Of a DNA stretch of 64,000 bases, positions 49,523 through 63,433 are shown piece after piece. The DNA is from Candidatus Propionivibrio dominans. Its GTDB lineage: Bacteria; Pseudomonadota; Gammaproteobacteria; Burkholderiales; Rhodocyclaceae. Each line of letters starts with the position of its first letter. Within the stretch, counting starts at the first letter, position 1. Where the stretch lies: NCBI GenBank assembly GCA_016709335.1, contig JADJNC010000013.1, positions 1 through 64,000 of the forward strand, written 5' to 3'. The translations under genes were made by a program, and so were the position numbers. Below the pieces are notes generated by a model that was given only the letters and a program-made list of their open reading frames with translations, ran no database searches and was not told where the DNA came from.

Positions 49523-50562
49523 CAATTCATCGTGCCCAGCGCTCGACGGCTCAGCGACTCGGTCCGGCGTGCCATCTCGATGGCCTGCTCGACAGCGACG
49601 AAAAGACTGCCGGGATCGGCACGACCGCTACCGGCCAGTTCGAGTGCCGTACCGTGGTCAACCGAGGTGCGTATGATCGGCAGACCGAGGGTCACGTTGA
49701 TGCCCTGGCCAAAGCTGGCGTATTTGAGAACGGGCAGTCCCTGATCATGGTACATGGCCAGAACACAATCACCCTGGGACAGAATTGGCGCGGTGAACAG
49801 TGTATCGGCAGGCAAGGGGCCGATCAGCGTCATGCCTTCGGCACGCAAACGTTCCAGCACCGGGGTGATGACCTCGATCTCTTCACGCCCGAGATAGCCT
49901 CCCTCGCCAGCGTGCGGGTTGAGCCCGGTAACCAGAATGCGTGGTTCGCCGATTCCGTATTTCCTGCCCATATCCGCATGCAGGATGCGTAGTGTCTGCT
50001 CAAGTGATTCCTGTGTCAGGGCCAAAGATACCGCTTTCAAGGGCATATGGATGGTCGCCAGAGCAACTCTCAAACCACCGCCGGCAAGCATCATCACCAC
50101 GCGAGGGGTATGCGTTTGCTCTGCCAGATACTCGGTGTGGCCGGTAAAGGGAATGCCTGCATCGTTGATCACGCCCTTATGCACCGGCGCGGTAACCATG
50201 GCCGCGAATTCACCTGACCGACACCCGGACAGCGCCCGATCGAGCAACTGAAGCACATAAGGGGAATTGGCCGGATCGAGCTGGCCGGGGCGCGACGGTA
50301 CCAGCAAGGGAACGTGCAGGATATCGAGACATCCGGGGGAAGGGCGCAAATCGCTCGTCCACTCGCGCAAGGCGAGCAATTGGCATAAATCGCCGGACAG
50401 ACTGATCGCCTGCGCGCGCTCGGCCATGAGATGTTTGTCGGCCAGAATTACCAGGTGTGCGGATTGCTCTTGCGCATTGCGTTCAATCAAGCGCAAGCAG
50501 ATCTCCGGGCCGATTCCGGCAGGCTCACCCGAGGTGACGGCTATGACAGGCAAGTCATGCAT
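49522..50562 (-). CDS. pdxA: 4-hydroxythreonine-4-phosphate dehydrogenase
   Basis: NAD(P)-dependent step in pyridoxal-phosphate synthesis. The 346 residues start IAVTSGEPAGIGPEICLRLI and include the metal-site region VNDAGIPFTGHTEYLAEQT and GLNPHAGEGGYLGREE, both diagnostic. It begins 3 bases after the surA stop, so it is coupled within the envelope operon. Confidence 0.95.
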   Translation of the reverse strand: MHDLPVIAVTSGEPAGIGPEICLRLIERNAQEQSAHLVILADKHLMAERAQAISLSGDLCQLLALREWTSDLRPSPGCLDILHVPLLVPSRPGQLDPANSPYVLQLLDRALSGCRSGEFAAMVTAPVHKGVINDAGIPFTGHTEYLAEQTHTPRVVMMLAGGGLRVALATIHMPLKAVSLALTQESLEQTLRILHADMGRKYGIGEPRILVTGLNPHAGEGGYLGREEIEVITPVLERLRAEGMTLIGPLPADTLFTAPILSQGDCVLAMYHDQGLPVLKYASFGQGINVTLGLPIIRTSVDHGTALELAGSGRADPGSLFVAVEQAIEMARRTESLSRRALGTMN

Positions 50563-50565
50563 GGC

Positions 50566-51875
50566 TCAGCGTTCTTCAAGGCGAATCTCGACGTAGGCGC
50601 GGTCACGCGCCTGGCGCAACCAGTCCTGATAAGCCTCGTCCATCTTGCGCCCACGCAGCACCTGGCGTGCGGCTGCGCGCTGACGATCAGCCGACACATC
50701 CTGCACACGCCGTTCAAGCACCTCGATCAGGTGGAAACCGAATGGCGTCTGAACCGGCTGGCTGACTTCGCCCGGCGGCAACTGGTTCATCGCCCGTTCA
50801 AATTCCGGAACGGTATCACCGGGATAGATCCAGCCAAGATCCCCTCCCTTGGACGCCGATCCGTCCTGCGAGAACAGCCGGGCCAGTTCAGCAAAACTGG
50901 TGCCATTCTTGATTCGCTCGTAAAGCACAGTCAGCTTGTGTCTGGCATCGTTCTCGGAAACGACCTCATTGACCTTGATCAGAATGTGCCTGGCATGCGT
51001 TTGCTGCACTGCCGGAATGGCCGCCCCACCGCCTTTGGAAACCAGCTTGACAATATGGAAGCCATTGGGGCTGCGCAGCATCGGCGCCACCTCACCGACC
51101 TTGAGCTTGACCACAACTTCAGAAAAAATGGCAGGCATGCGATCCAGCGGACGCAGACCCAGATTGCCTCCCTTCAATGCATCCGGCGCATCGGAATAGG
51201 CCGCTGCAAGCTGGGCAAAATCTTCACCCTTCCTCAATCGTTCAAGCACCTGATCCGCCTTGGCCTTGAGCTTCTGAATCTGTTCCGGGCTCGCCGATTC
51301 GGGTGAACGCAGAAGGATGTGAGCCACTTCATACTCTTCCCTTCCACTGCCTTTTGCCGAATCGTCGCTCAGATAGTTGTCAATCTCGCCTTCCGAAATT
51401 GCGATCTTGTTTTCCACTTCACGCTCACGAACACGCGCAATGGTCATCTCTTCACGGATATCCTCGCGAAACTTCGCAAACGGAATTCCATCTTTTTGCA
51501 GCGCCGCACGAAACTGGGAGAGCGACATCTTGTTGTTGGCGGCGATACGCTGCAGCGCCTGCTCAAGCTGCGCATCGTCAACCCGCAAACCGGTGTCCCG
51601 GGCGTACTGCAACTGCACCTTGTCAATCACCAGACGCTCAAGCATCTGTCGCTCAAGAACATCGCGCGGTGGCAACGGGGTACCCTGTTTCTGGAGCTGG
51701 GTGAGCGCGAGGTCAAGACGTGTCCGCAATTCGAAAAGTGTTATCACTTCGTCATTGACGACGGCAACGATACGATCAGCCGGCAAGGGCTCCCCGCCTG
51801 ACGGCGTGGAGATTGCGCCGTAGCCAGCCCGGCGAAACAGAAAAACAGAACAACAAAACGAAGCGATAACGTCAT
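50566..51875 (-). CDS. surA: Periplasmic chaperone and peptidyl-prolyl isomerase SurA (one-base frame break)
   Basis: Escorts outer-membrane proteins, including LptD, through the periplasm. The mature part is intact: an N-terminal chaperone domain from PADRIVAVVNDEVIT, then two parvulin domains (about 170-280 and 290-395, with YEVAHILLRSPES and THARHILIK). ATG 51875 with AGAAGG upstream starts a typical signal peptide (MTLSLRFVVLFFCFAGLA, cleavage after ATA), but in another frame than the mature part. Adding one base to the C4 run at 51792-51795 joins them. The GTG at 51882 in the mature frame gives no signal peptide and is unlikely to be real. Confidence 0.92.
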
Positions 51876-51887
51876 GAGTCACACCTT

Positions 51888-54107
51888 CTAATCATTAAAA
51901 CCAGCGGCCGGCTGATTGATCAGGCTGTAGCCCTGAATATTGCGTTTGAGAAGATTCAGCGGATTGGAACCAATTTTAGAGAAATCATTCAGCTCAAGCT
52001 GGATAAAGAATGCCGTTGAGCTCGTGTCCTGCGTGAGGGCAATTTTCTGGACGACACTGCGCACGACCCAGCACCCGCCGTTGTATTCCAGACCGGCGAT
52101 GGCCTGGATCAGACGCCCGCCCTGCTTATTGCTGGTCGCGGGGCTGGTGCCCTGATCCGATAGCGAATAATCGACCCGGCCAACGGCATACAAACGCCCC
52201 GAGATCGGCCACTGTCCTGAAAATTCAACCTGATCGATCGGCGCATTGGCGTCACGATTGTAGCGATACCCGACATTCAGCGCCTTGCCCGGCTCGGGCT
52301 GATAGTGCGCTCCGATTACATAGCGTTGAATCTGGTTATTGCTAAAAGTGTATTGCACTGCAGTATCGGCGAACACCTTGGGCAGTATTTGCCCACTGAA
52401 ACCAGCGAGGAAATCGGAGGTGTTGAATTCGGTATCACCGACCGTCGTTCGGTTGGGGAGCGACACCTTGTTTCTCGTAAAATAGAAACGCTGACCGATC
52501 ATCGCACGCATGATTTCGTTGCCGCTGGAGGGCTCGAGCAATCGGGTTGACACGGCCGTAGTCAGTGAATTGGCATTGTTGATGCGGTCCCATCCGGAGA
52601 ACTGGTTCTCGGAAAAAATCTGCGCCATGTTGAAATCCGCCAGACCGGTGTCAAAGATCGGAATCCGGTTCTGGTTCTTGTACGGGATATTCAGGTAATA
52701 AAGGCGTGGCTCCAGGGTCTGCGTGTAATCCCGCCCGAACCAGTTGCTCGGTCGCTCAAAGGTCATACCCGAATCGACACTGAAAATCGGCAGCGTACGA
52801 TTGATCGAATCCGGCGTACCCGGCGCTTGTCCCGACAGTGAGTAATGCGTCGAATTGACCCCGACTTTTGGCGTCACGTACCAGCCCGGAGTCACGTAAG
52901 GCAGCGCCACCTGCGGATATAGCACGCTTCGCTGCGCGTCAGGGAAAATTGTCGGAACGCCATTGACGAGTTGTATCCGCTGGTCGATCGTAAAATTGGT
53001 GTACTGCCCGAGGAAACTGCTGTCGGTCATGTACAGGTCGGGCTGGCGGGCATTGACCGTAATTTGCGGCAACAGCTTGTAGGGCACCTGCACCGGATTG
53101 TTCGGATCAGGCTGCAGCGTCTGATACTGCTGGAAATTGGCCGTTGCGTTCCACCAGCCACCGCCACCGTAGGTCAATTGCCCCTGCTGCAGCAACTGCG
53201 TCTGCGAAGTTTTTGTGATGTTGCTCGAAAGATCAACGAAATATTTGTTATCGGATACCTTGTTGTAGTTGATCAGGCCGCTAAAGCCGTTGGCCGTAGT
53301 CTGAGTATGCTTCAAGGAGTAGCCGTAACGGTCTTCGTTGTTAAACAACTTGTCGTTCGGCAAATACTCCACCCGCGCCTGCCCTCGATAAATACCGCCC
53401 AAAGCCGCATCGAGATAACGGAACTCATTGCCAATTTCAATACCCCGCTTGGTCAACACGCGTGGCGTAATCGTCGCATCCATGTTCGGCGCGATGTTCC
53501 AGTAGTAGGGCAGGGATAATTCAAAGCCACTATCACTGCTCGTACCAAAGGTCGGCGACAGGAAGCCGGATTTGCGTTCGTTGTTGAGCGAGAACGACAA
53601 CCATGGCGAATAGATAATCGGCACGCCAAGGAAATACACCGTGCCGTCCGTTCCATCAGCCACTTCGCGGTCGTAGTCGAGCTTGAGCGTGTCCGCCCTG
53701 GCATACCAGTCGTCATTGCCCGGCGCGCAAGTGGTGTAGGTTCCATTCGTCAGCCTGAACTGGTTCTCGCCCTCGAAATCGATACGATCCGCTTCGCCGC
53801 GCGCCTCCGTCATTATCGGACCCTTCTGCTTGGTTGGATCGAACTTGGTCTTGCCGGGCTTGATATTAAGTACGCGCGGGCTGGCAAAACCCGAAGAAAG
53901 CCAGGAATCGTCACCTTCCTGTTCAGCAAATTGCGCCGCATAAGCCTTATCGGCCGCCGCCTTGCTTCCCGGCAAGGGCTGACGTTTTATCGTATACGCA
54001 GGCTGCTCGAAAAAACCGACCTGATCTTCGACCTTGAGACGCAGCTTTGGTCCGGTGATCAGATCGTCGCCTTGTTCAAGGCGAACATTGCCCTCGGTGG
54101 CACGGCG
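51888..54107 (-). CDS. lptD: LPS-assembly protein LptD, main part of a PagP-LptD fusion
   Basis: Outer-membrane beta barrel that inserts LPS into the outer leaflet. This part holds the end of the periplasmic OstA jellyroll (EGNVRLEQGDDLITGPKLRL, FFEQPAYTIKR) and the barrel, with LTNGTYTTCAPGNDDWYARA, LPYYWNIAPNMDATITPR and RGIEIGNEFRYLD. Conserved cysteines for the LptD disulfides are partly visible. The frame has no own start or signal peptide: a TAG at 54108-54110 blocks it. Restoring one base (GCC to GCCC on the coding strand) near 54103 joins it to the upstream frame carrying the PagP domain. The operon continues with surA, 12 bases on. Confidence 0.9.
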   Translation of the reverse strand, partial: RRATEGNVRLEQGDDLITGPKLRLKVEDQVGFFEQPAYTIKRQPLPGSKAAADKAYAAQFAEQEGDDSWLSSGFASPRVLNIKPGKTKFDPTKQKGPIMTEARGEADRIDFEGENQFRLTNGTYTTCAPGNDDWYARADTLKLDYDREVADGTDGTVYFLGVPIIYSPWLSFSLNNERKSGFLSPTFGTSSDSGFELSLPYYWNIAPNMDATITPRVLTKRGIEIGNEFRYLDAALGGIYRGQARVEYLPNDKLFNNEDRYGYSLKHTQTTANGFSGLINYNKVSDNKYFVDLSSNITKTSQTQLLQQGQLTYGGGGWWNATANFQQYQTLQPDPNNPVQVPYKLLPQITVNARQPDLYMTDSSFLGQYTNFTIDQRIQLVNGVPTIFPDAQRSVLYPQVALPYVTPGWYVTPKVGVNSTHYSLSGQAPGTPDSINRTLPIFSVDSGMTFERPSNWFGRDYTQTLEPRLYYLNIPYKNQNRIPIFDTGLADFNMAQIFSENQFSGWDRINNANSLTTAVSTRLLEPSSGNEIMRAMIGQRFYFTRNKVSLPNRTTVGDTEFNTSDFLAGFSGQILPKVFADTAVQYTFSNNQIQRYVIGAHYQPEPGKALNVGYRYNRDANAPIDQVEFSGQWPISGRLYAVGRVDYSLSDQGTSPATSNKQGGRLIQAIAGLEYNGGCWVVRSVVQKIALTQDTSSTAFFIQLELNDFSKIGSNPLNLLKRNIQGYSLINQPAAGFND

Positions 54108-55788
54108 CTATCGCTCGCTAGCGGCTCCATGGTTTTTGAGGAACGCAAGGCGAGCGCTGGCAAGACGTCGGGGACGTCGGGAACCTGATCCTCGTCGCGC
54201 CAGCCCGTTGCCGCGACGAGCGGGGGAACCGTTTCCTCGGGCGAAACCAGGCGAGCGTTTGAACCCGCCTCGAGAACCGGGCCATAGGGCACCCGCTGGC
54301 GTTCAAGCGGCGTAGCACTGCCGAAGGCCATTTGCGTCGGCTCTGGTTGAACCGGGCGCGCCGGCGTACCGATGGCCTCGCCGGTCTTGCCCAATTCCCA
54401 CTTGGCCCAGATAAAGAGGACGTTGCCGCCATTACTGCCACCGGGGGGAACGTAAGTTCCTTCCAGACTGAAGTTCTTGTAGGCCACAGAGGCCACCGGC
54501 AGAACGATTGGAAAGGGGACATAGCTGAGGACGTCCGAGCGCGACATCAGGCCGGCAATATAGCCCAATCCCAGGCGTACATCATCGGCCGGACGCCAGA
54601 TGGCTTTCCAACTGTAACCCCCGGTATAAGACGGTTTGTAGTGCGAATCCTGGAAACCCATGGCGAAGACGCCTTCCCAGTTCCCCCTCTCGTTGTACAA
54701 GCCACGGCCGATACCAAAGCCGAGCGGGTTTTCCTGATAGGAGTCGATCTGTTCTTGGGTATACGTGCTGCGCGAATGGTAGGTTTTAAACGGCAGATAA
54801 AATTCAAGTGCGCCATTGTTGAAGGCATTGGCCACCGGATCCCAGATGCGCCGCAGCCAGCTTTTGTCCGGGGGCTTTTGCGCAGTGGCCGGTTTTGACG
54901 CCACGCTTGCAGCACTTCCGCCCGATGCGGCTGGAACCGACGACACCACCGCGCCCGGCGCCGAACCGGCTTCCCTGGTCACATCTGATGGCTGGGATGA
55001 GACTGTCGGCGCTGTCGGTGCTGCCGGAGCCGCTGGGGCTGTCCGAGCCACTGGGGCCACTGGGGCCGGCGGCGACCAGAGCAGGGCAGGGTCGACACGC
55101 AAGGGTGCCAACGTGGAAACTTCCGGGCGAGATGATGGCAATGACGAAGCGGCAGGAGCTTGCTGCTGGGCAACGGGCGCTGGAGCCAGCGTTTGCACTG
55201 GCCGTACGGGCTCTGGCACCGAAGGCACGGGTTCCGGCTGTTTCGCCGTCTGCCACGCGGGTGCAACAGGCGCCGCCTGACGCTCCTCATCACGAGGGCT
55301 GCGCGCCGGCGCCACACTTGCTGGCGATGCGGTTTCTGGCGGGGCTGGGGCCGGTGCTGGTGCTGGTGCCGTGTCGATGCCGGTGCCGGTGCCGGTGCCG
55401 GGGCTGGTGAAGGTGCTGGTGAAGGTGAAGGTGAAGGAGTGAGCACTGGCGCCGCTTGCGGTGCGACAGCAGGCTGCGGAATCTCCTGCGCCGAAGGCTG
55501 GCTGGGCCTGGCCGGCCTGCTGGCCTCAGCTTCAGTCTCAACCGGCCGTTTGTCGACGACTGTAGCCTCAACCGGCTGCACCTCGACACTCGTTTTTCTG
55601 GCTGGAATCGAGGCAGGAGCGGGCGCTTCCGCCGGCTTTATTGGCGGCAAGCCGAGTAATGCCGGATCAACGCGCAAGGGCTCAGGAGCTTGCGCCCGCG
55701 TCTCAGCGGCATAGGTGCCGACAAGGAAGAACGCAAAACCGTAGCACAGGAGCAACGCGAGTGGTTTGCGCCGGGCAGGAAAATTCAT
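54059..55788 (-). CDS. N-terminal part of the fusion: signal peptide, Pro/Ala-rich linker and PagP domain
   Basis: From ATG 55788 comes a signal peptide (ALLLCYGFAFFLVGTYAAE), then PLRVDPALLGLPP and a long Pro/Ala/Ser linker. One lost base near 55371 switches frame. The other frame repeats PLRVDPALL and then encodes a full PagP domain (54386-54868, residues about 308-468 of the restored protein). Its signatures are ALEFYLPFKTYHSRSTYT, RGNWEGVFAMGFQDSHYKPS and YVPFPIVLPVASVAY. His338, Asp381 and Ser382 correspond to E. coli PagP His33, Asp76 and Ser77. After PagP no stop occurs before the LptD jellyroll. PagP moves palmitate from phospholipid to lipid A. Confidence 0.82.
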
Positions 55789-55901
55789 CCAGAAATATCA
55801 ATAAAAGTTGCAGCAGCTCGAGTTGTTTCGATGGCGCGGCGGCCAGCGGGGCGAGTGGTAAAATCGACACATTTTAGCACCTTAGCTCTAGGAGAAGCGG
55901 C

Positions 55902-58954
<3,053 letters not shown>

Positions 58955-58962
<8 letters not shown>

Positions 58963-60133
58963 TGGCTCCTCACTCCCTACGCCTCACTCCGAAGTGATCA
59001 CCGACGTGCTCATCGTCGGCGGCGGCCCGGTCGGCATGACGCTCGCGCTGGCTCTGGCCGACAGCGCGCTGCGCGTGCTGCTGATCGACAGCCGCCCGTA
59101 CGGCGCCTGGGCCGACGACCCGCGCGCGCTGGCGCTGGCCCACGGCAGCCGGCAACTACTCGAACGCCTGAACGTATGGAACGCTCCCGCCGCCACTGCG
59201 ATTCGCGAAATCCACGTTTCACAACGTTCCGGCTTCGGCCGCACGCTGATCGATGCCGAGGACTATGGCATGCCGGCACTCGGCTACGTCATGCGCTACC
59301 GCGATCTCGCCGCCGTTCTTGCCGCCCGCATCAAGCCGGAGCAACTGATAACCCGGTGCAGCATCGACAAAATGGAAACCGGCAACGACAATGCCACCGT
59401 GACGGTTACGCACGAAGGGGCAGCACGGCGCATCACGGCAAAGCTCGTCGTGCATGCCGAAGGCACACCGGGCAGTGACCCCGACGTCAAGGTACATGAC
59501 TATGGCCAGCACGCCATCGTTGCCGAAGTCCGCCCGACACCAGCGCACAAGCAGCGTGCCTGGGAACGTTTTACGCCCGACGGGCCGCTGGCCCTGCTGC
59601 CGCTCGGCGCGGACTACTCGCTGGTATTCACGGTTCCGCCCGACAAGTCCGCCGCATTGCTCAAGCTCAGTGATGAGGATTTCCTTGCGGCGTTGCGCGA
59701 GCAGTTCGGCAAGCGCCTCAACTTTACGGCTAGCGGCCCGCGCGCTTCTTTCCCGCTGGCATTGCGTGTCCGGCAGCAGATCACAGGGCAACGACAGGTG
59801 TGGATCGGCAACTGCGCACAAACCCTGCACCCTGTTTCCGGCCAGGGCTTCAATCTCGGCCTGCGCGACGCCTGGGAACTGGCAACAGCGCTGCTTGACC
59901 ACGGCGCTGGCGATCCCGGTGTCCCGACAGCTTTAGCCGCCTACGCGCGCGGCCGCCGGATTGACCTGCGCGGCAGCATGGCCTTCACCGACAGCATCGT
60001 CCGCCTGTTCTCCAATGACATTCCTCCCCTCCGATTCGCCCGCGGCCTCGGCCTTCTCGCGCTCGACCTCTACCCGCCGCTGCGCCACTTCGTCGCCAGG
60101 CGCATGATCTGGGGTGCGCGGGCATGGCCTTGA
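58955..60133 (+). CDS. ubiH: UbiH/UbiF/VisC-family FAD-dependent monooxygenase
   Basis: A flavin hydroxylase of the ubiquinone-pathway type. From GTG 58955 (AGGAAG upstream) the 392 residues open with the FAD loop VLIVGGGPVGMTLALALADS. They include ADDPRALALAHGSRQLLERL and the second FAD motif, here GNCAQTLHPVSGQGFNLGLRD with G-N-C in place of the usual G-D-A. UbiH is likely because ubiH follows pepP in many proteobacteria, but UbiF- or VisC-type specificity is possible. The frame opens 42 codons earlier inside pepP, which is not the start. Confidence 0.85.
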
Positions 60134-60457
60134 GCATTTCCAGAATGCTAGAAAAAATTCAGCAGGGTCGGCCTGTGATTGGCATCAACATCCACCACAA
60201 AGACACAGCGGTGCAGAAGTAGCGTAAGTAAGAGCGCGGGATGAGCAGAGTAGTCCCTTTCAACCCCGGTCTGTTCTCTGCCCCACCGGGTTTGCTGCGC
60301 GGCACGTTTTCTCCTGGTCTGCGCCGCGCTGCCATTTCTCCGTTCGCCTCAACAGCGGGTGTAAGGCACTGAAATCGAACCGATCCAAGCAGTTAACAAA
60401 TTGACTATTTATCAGGCAACAATCAAGGTAGAATTCTCCCCTTCCCCCGCCATACCT

Positions 60458-61507
60458 ATGCACTCCACCCCCATGGAATTCGTCGGCTTTACTCTCAAAA
60501 ACAATCTGTTTGTCGCACCGATGGCGGGCGTCACCGACCGGCCTTTCCGCCAGTTGTGCAAGAAGATGGGTGCCGGACTGGCGGTCTCCGAAATGGTCAC
60601 CTCCAACTCCCTGCTTTACGGCAGCGCCAAGACGCAGCGGCGCGCCAATCACGATGGTGAGGTCGAGCCGGTATCGGTGCAGATCGCCGGCTCGATCCCG
60701 GCGATGATGGCCGACGCCGCACGCCACAACGTCGAGCGCGGCGCGCAGATCATCGACATCAACATGGGTTGCCCGGCCAAGAAAATCTGCAACGTGATGG
60801 CCGGTTCCGCGCTGCTGAAGGACGAGCCGCTGGTCGGACGGATTCTCGAAGCCGTGGTCAATGCCGTGCCGGGAACGCCGGTCACCCTGAAAATTCGCAC
60901 CGGCTGGGACCAGGCCAACCGCAACGCGCTCACCATCCTGAAAATCGCCGAACAGTCCGGCATCCGCGCCCTGGCCATGCACGGCCGCACACGCGCCTGC
61001 GGCTACAGCGGGCAGGCCGAGTACGAGACCATCGCGGCCGTCAAGGCCGAGGCACGCATCCCGATCATTGCCAATGGCGACATCACCTCGCCGGAAAAAG
61101 CCAAGCGGGTACTTGAACTTACGGGCGCCGATGCGCTGATGATCGGCCGTGCCGCCCAGGGTCGCCCCTGGCTGTTTCGCGAGATCGAGCATTTCCTGAA
61201 AACCGGCACGCACCTGCTTCCGCCGCGCGTCAACGAAATCCACGACATCCTGCTCGCGCACCTTGAAGACCTCTACGCGTTCTACGGCATCGAAACCGGC
61301 GTGCGTGTCGCACGCAAGCACATCTCCTGGTACACCAGGGGTCTGGCGGGATCGGCCGCCTTCCGACACGGGATGAACCAGTTGCCGGACAGCAAACGGC
61401 AACAACAGGCGGTCAATGACTTTTTCTTCAGTCTCGCCGAACAGAATGAACATCTGTACTACAGCGAATCGCAAAACAATGATGACAGTGAGGGGCTCGC
61501 CGCATGA
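60458..61507 (+). CDS. dusB: tRNA-dihydrouridine synthase B
   Basis: Reduces uridine to dihydrouridine in tRNA (FMN). The barrel shows LFVAPMAGVTDRPFRQLCKK, IIDINMGCPAKKICN with the catalytic Cys, LAMHGRTRACGYSG and ANGDI. Length from ATG 60458 is 349 residues; another ATG lies at 60473, and neither has a strong ribosome site. It overlaps fis by 4 bases (ATGA), the classic dusB-fis pair. Confidence 0.95.
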   Translation: MHSTPMEFVGFTLKNNLFVAPMAGVTDRPFRQLCKKMGAGLAVSEMVTSNSLLYGSAKTQRRANHDGEVEPVSVQIAGSIPAMMADAARHNVERGAQIIDINMGCPAKKICNVMAGSALLKDEPLVGRILEAVVNAVPGTPVTLKIRTGWDQANRNALTILKIAEQSGIRALAMHGRTRACGYSGQAEYETIAAVKAEARIPIIANGDITSPEKAKRVLELTGADALMIGRAAQGRPWLFREIEHFLKTGTHLLPPRVNEIHDILLAHLEDLYAFYGIETGVRVARKHISWYTRGLAGSAAFRHGMNQLPDSKRQQQAVNDFFFSLAEQNEHLYYSESQNNDDSEGLAA

Positions 61508-61740
61508 GACAAAACAATGACATTTCGGCCTGTATCTATGGTGCGCTGGAAACCTACTTCAAGGATCTGGATGGCGAAATGCCTGCGCCAATCTATGACA
61601 TGGTACTCAAGAGTGTCGAGTGCCCGATGTTTGAAGTCGTTCTCAAGCAAGCCGGCGGCAACCAGAGACTGGCCGCCGAAATGCTTGGCATCAACCGCAA
61701 CACCCTGCGCAAGAAACTCGTCGATTACAAGCTGGTTTGA
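61504..61740 (+). CDS. fis: DNA-binding protein Fis
   Basis: Nucleoid protein and growth-phase regulator. The 78 residues match the C-terminal helix-turn-helix of Fis ([20 protein letters not shown]) with the preceding dimer helices ([20 protein letters not shown]). This is the short betaproteobacterial form. It is coupled to dusB and followed after 31 bases by purH. Confidence 0.95.
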   Translation: MRQNNDISACIYGALETYFKDLDGEMPAPIYDMVLKSVECPMFEVVLKQAGGNQRLAAEMLGINRNTLRKKLVDYKLV

Positions 61741-61771
61741 ACAATCCTTGAACCCGAGAAATGACAAAATC

Positions 61772-63337
<1,566 letters not shown>

Positions 63338-63367
63338 CCCTTTGCATGTCAAGGAGTCATAAGCACA

Positions 63368-63408
63368 GAGTAAGGAGTAGAATCCACCTTCACACTCGCT
63401 CCTTACTC
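63368..63408. repeat. Hairpin between purH and purD
   Basis: A perfect 10-bp inverted repeat GAGTAAGGAG/CTCCTTACTC with a 21-base loop. It could be an mRNA processing or attenuation structure; no T-run follows. Confidence 0.35.
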
Positions 63409-63433
63409 ATCACTTACTCCACTGTCTGACACC

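Noticed and set aside
54059..55315. A free-standing pagP gene starting at ATG 55315
   Set aside because: That ATG lies in the Pro-rich linker without a signal peptide or ribosome site, and the frame continues into the LptD jellyroll, so a fusion explains the locus better.
55330..55450. Short tandem-like repeats (CACCGG/CTTCAC units)
   Set aside because: They are explained by Pro/Ala/Ser codons of the fusion protein's linker; not a CRISPR or independent satellite.
60260..61474. 404-codon minus-strand open frame antisense to dusB
   Set aside because: It mirrors dusB codon by codon, has no recognisable domain, and dusB is certain; a GC-rich shadow.
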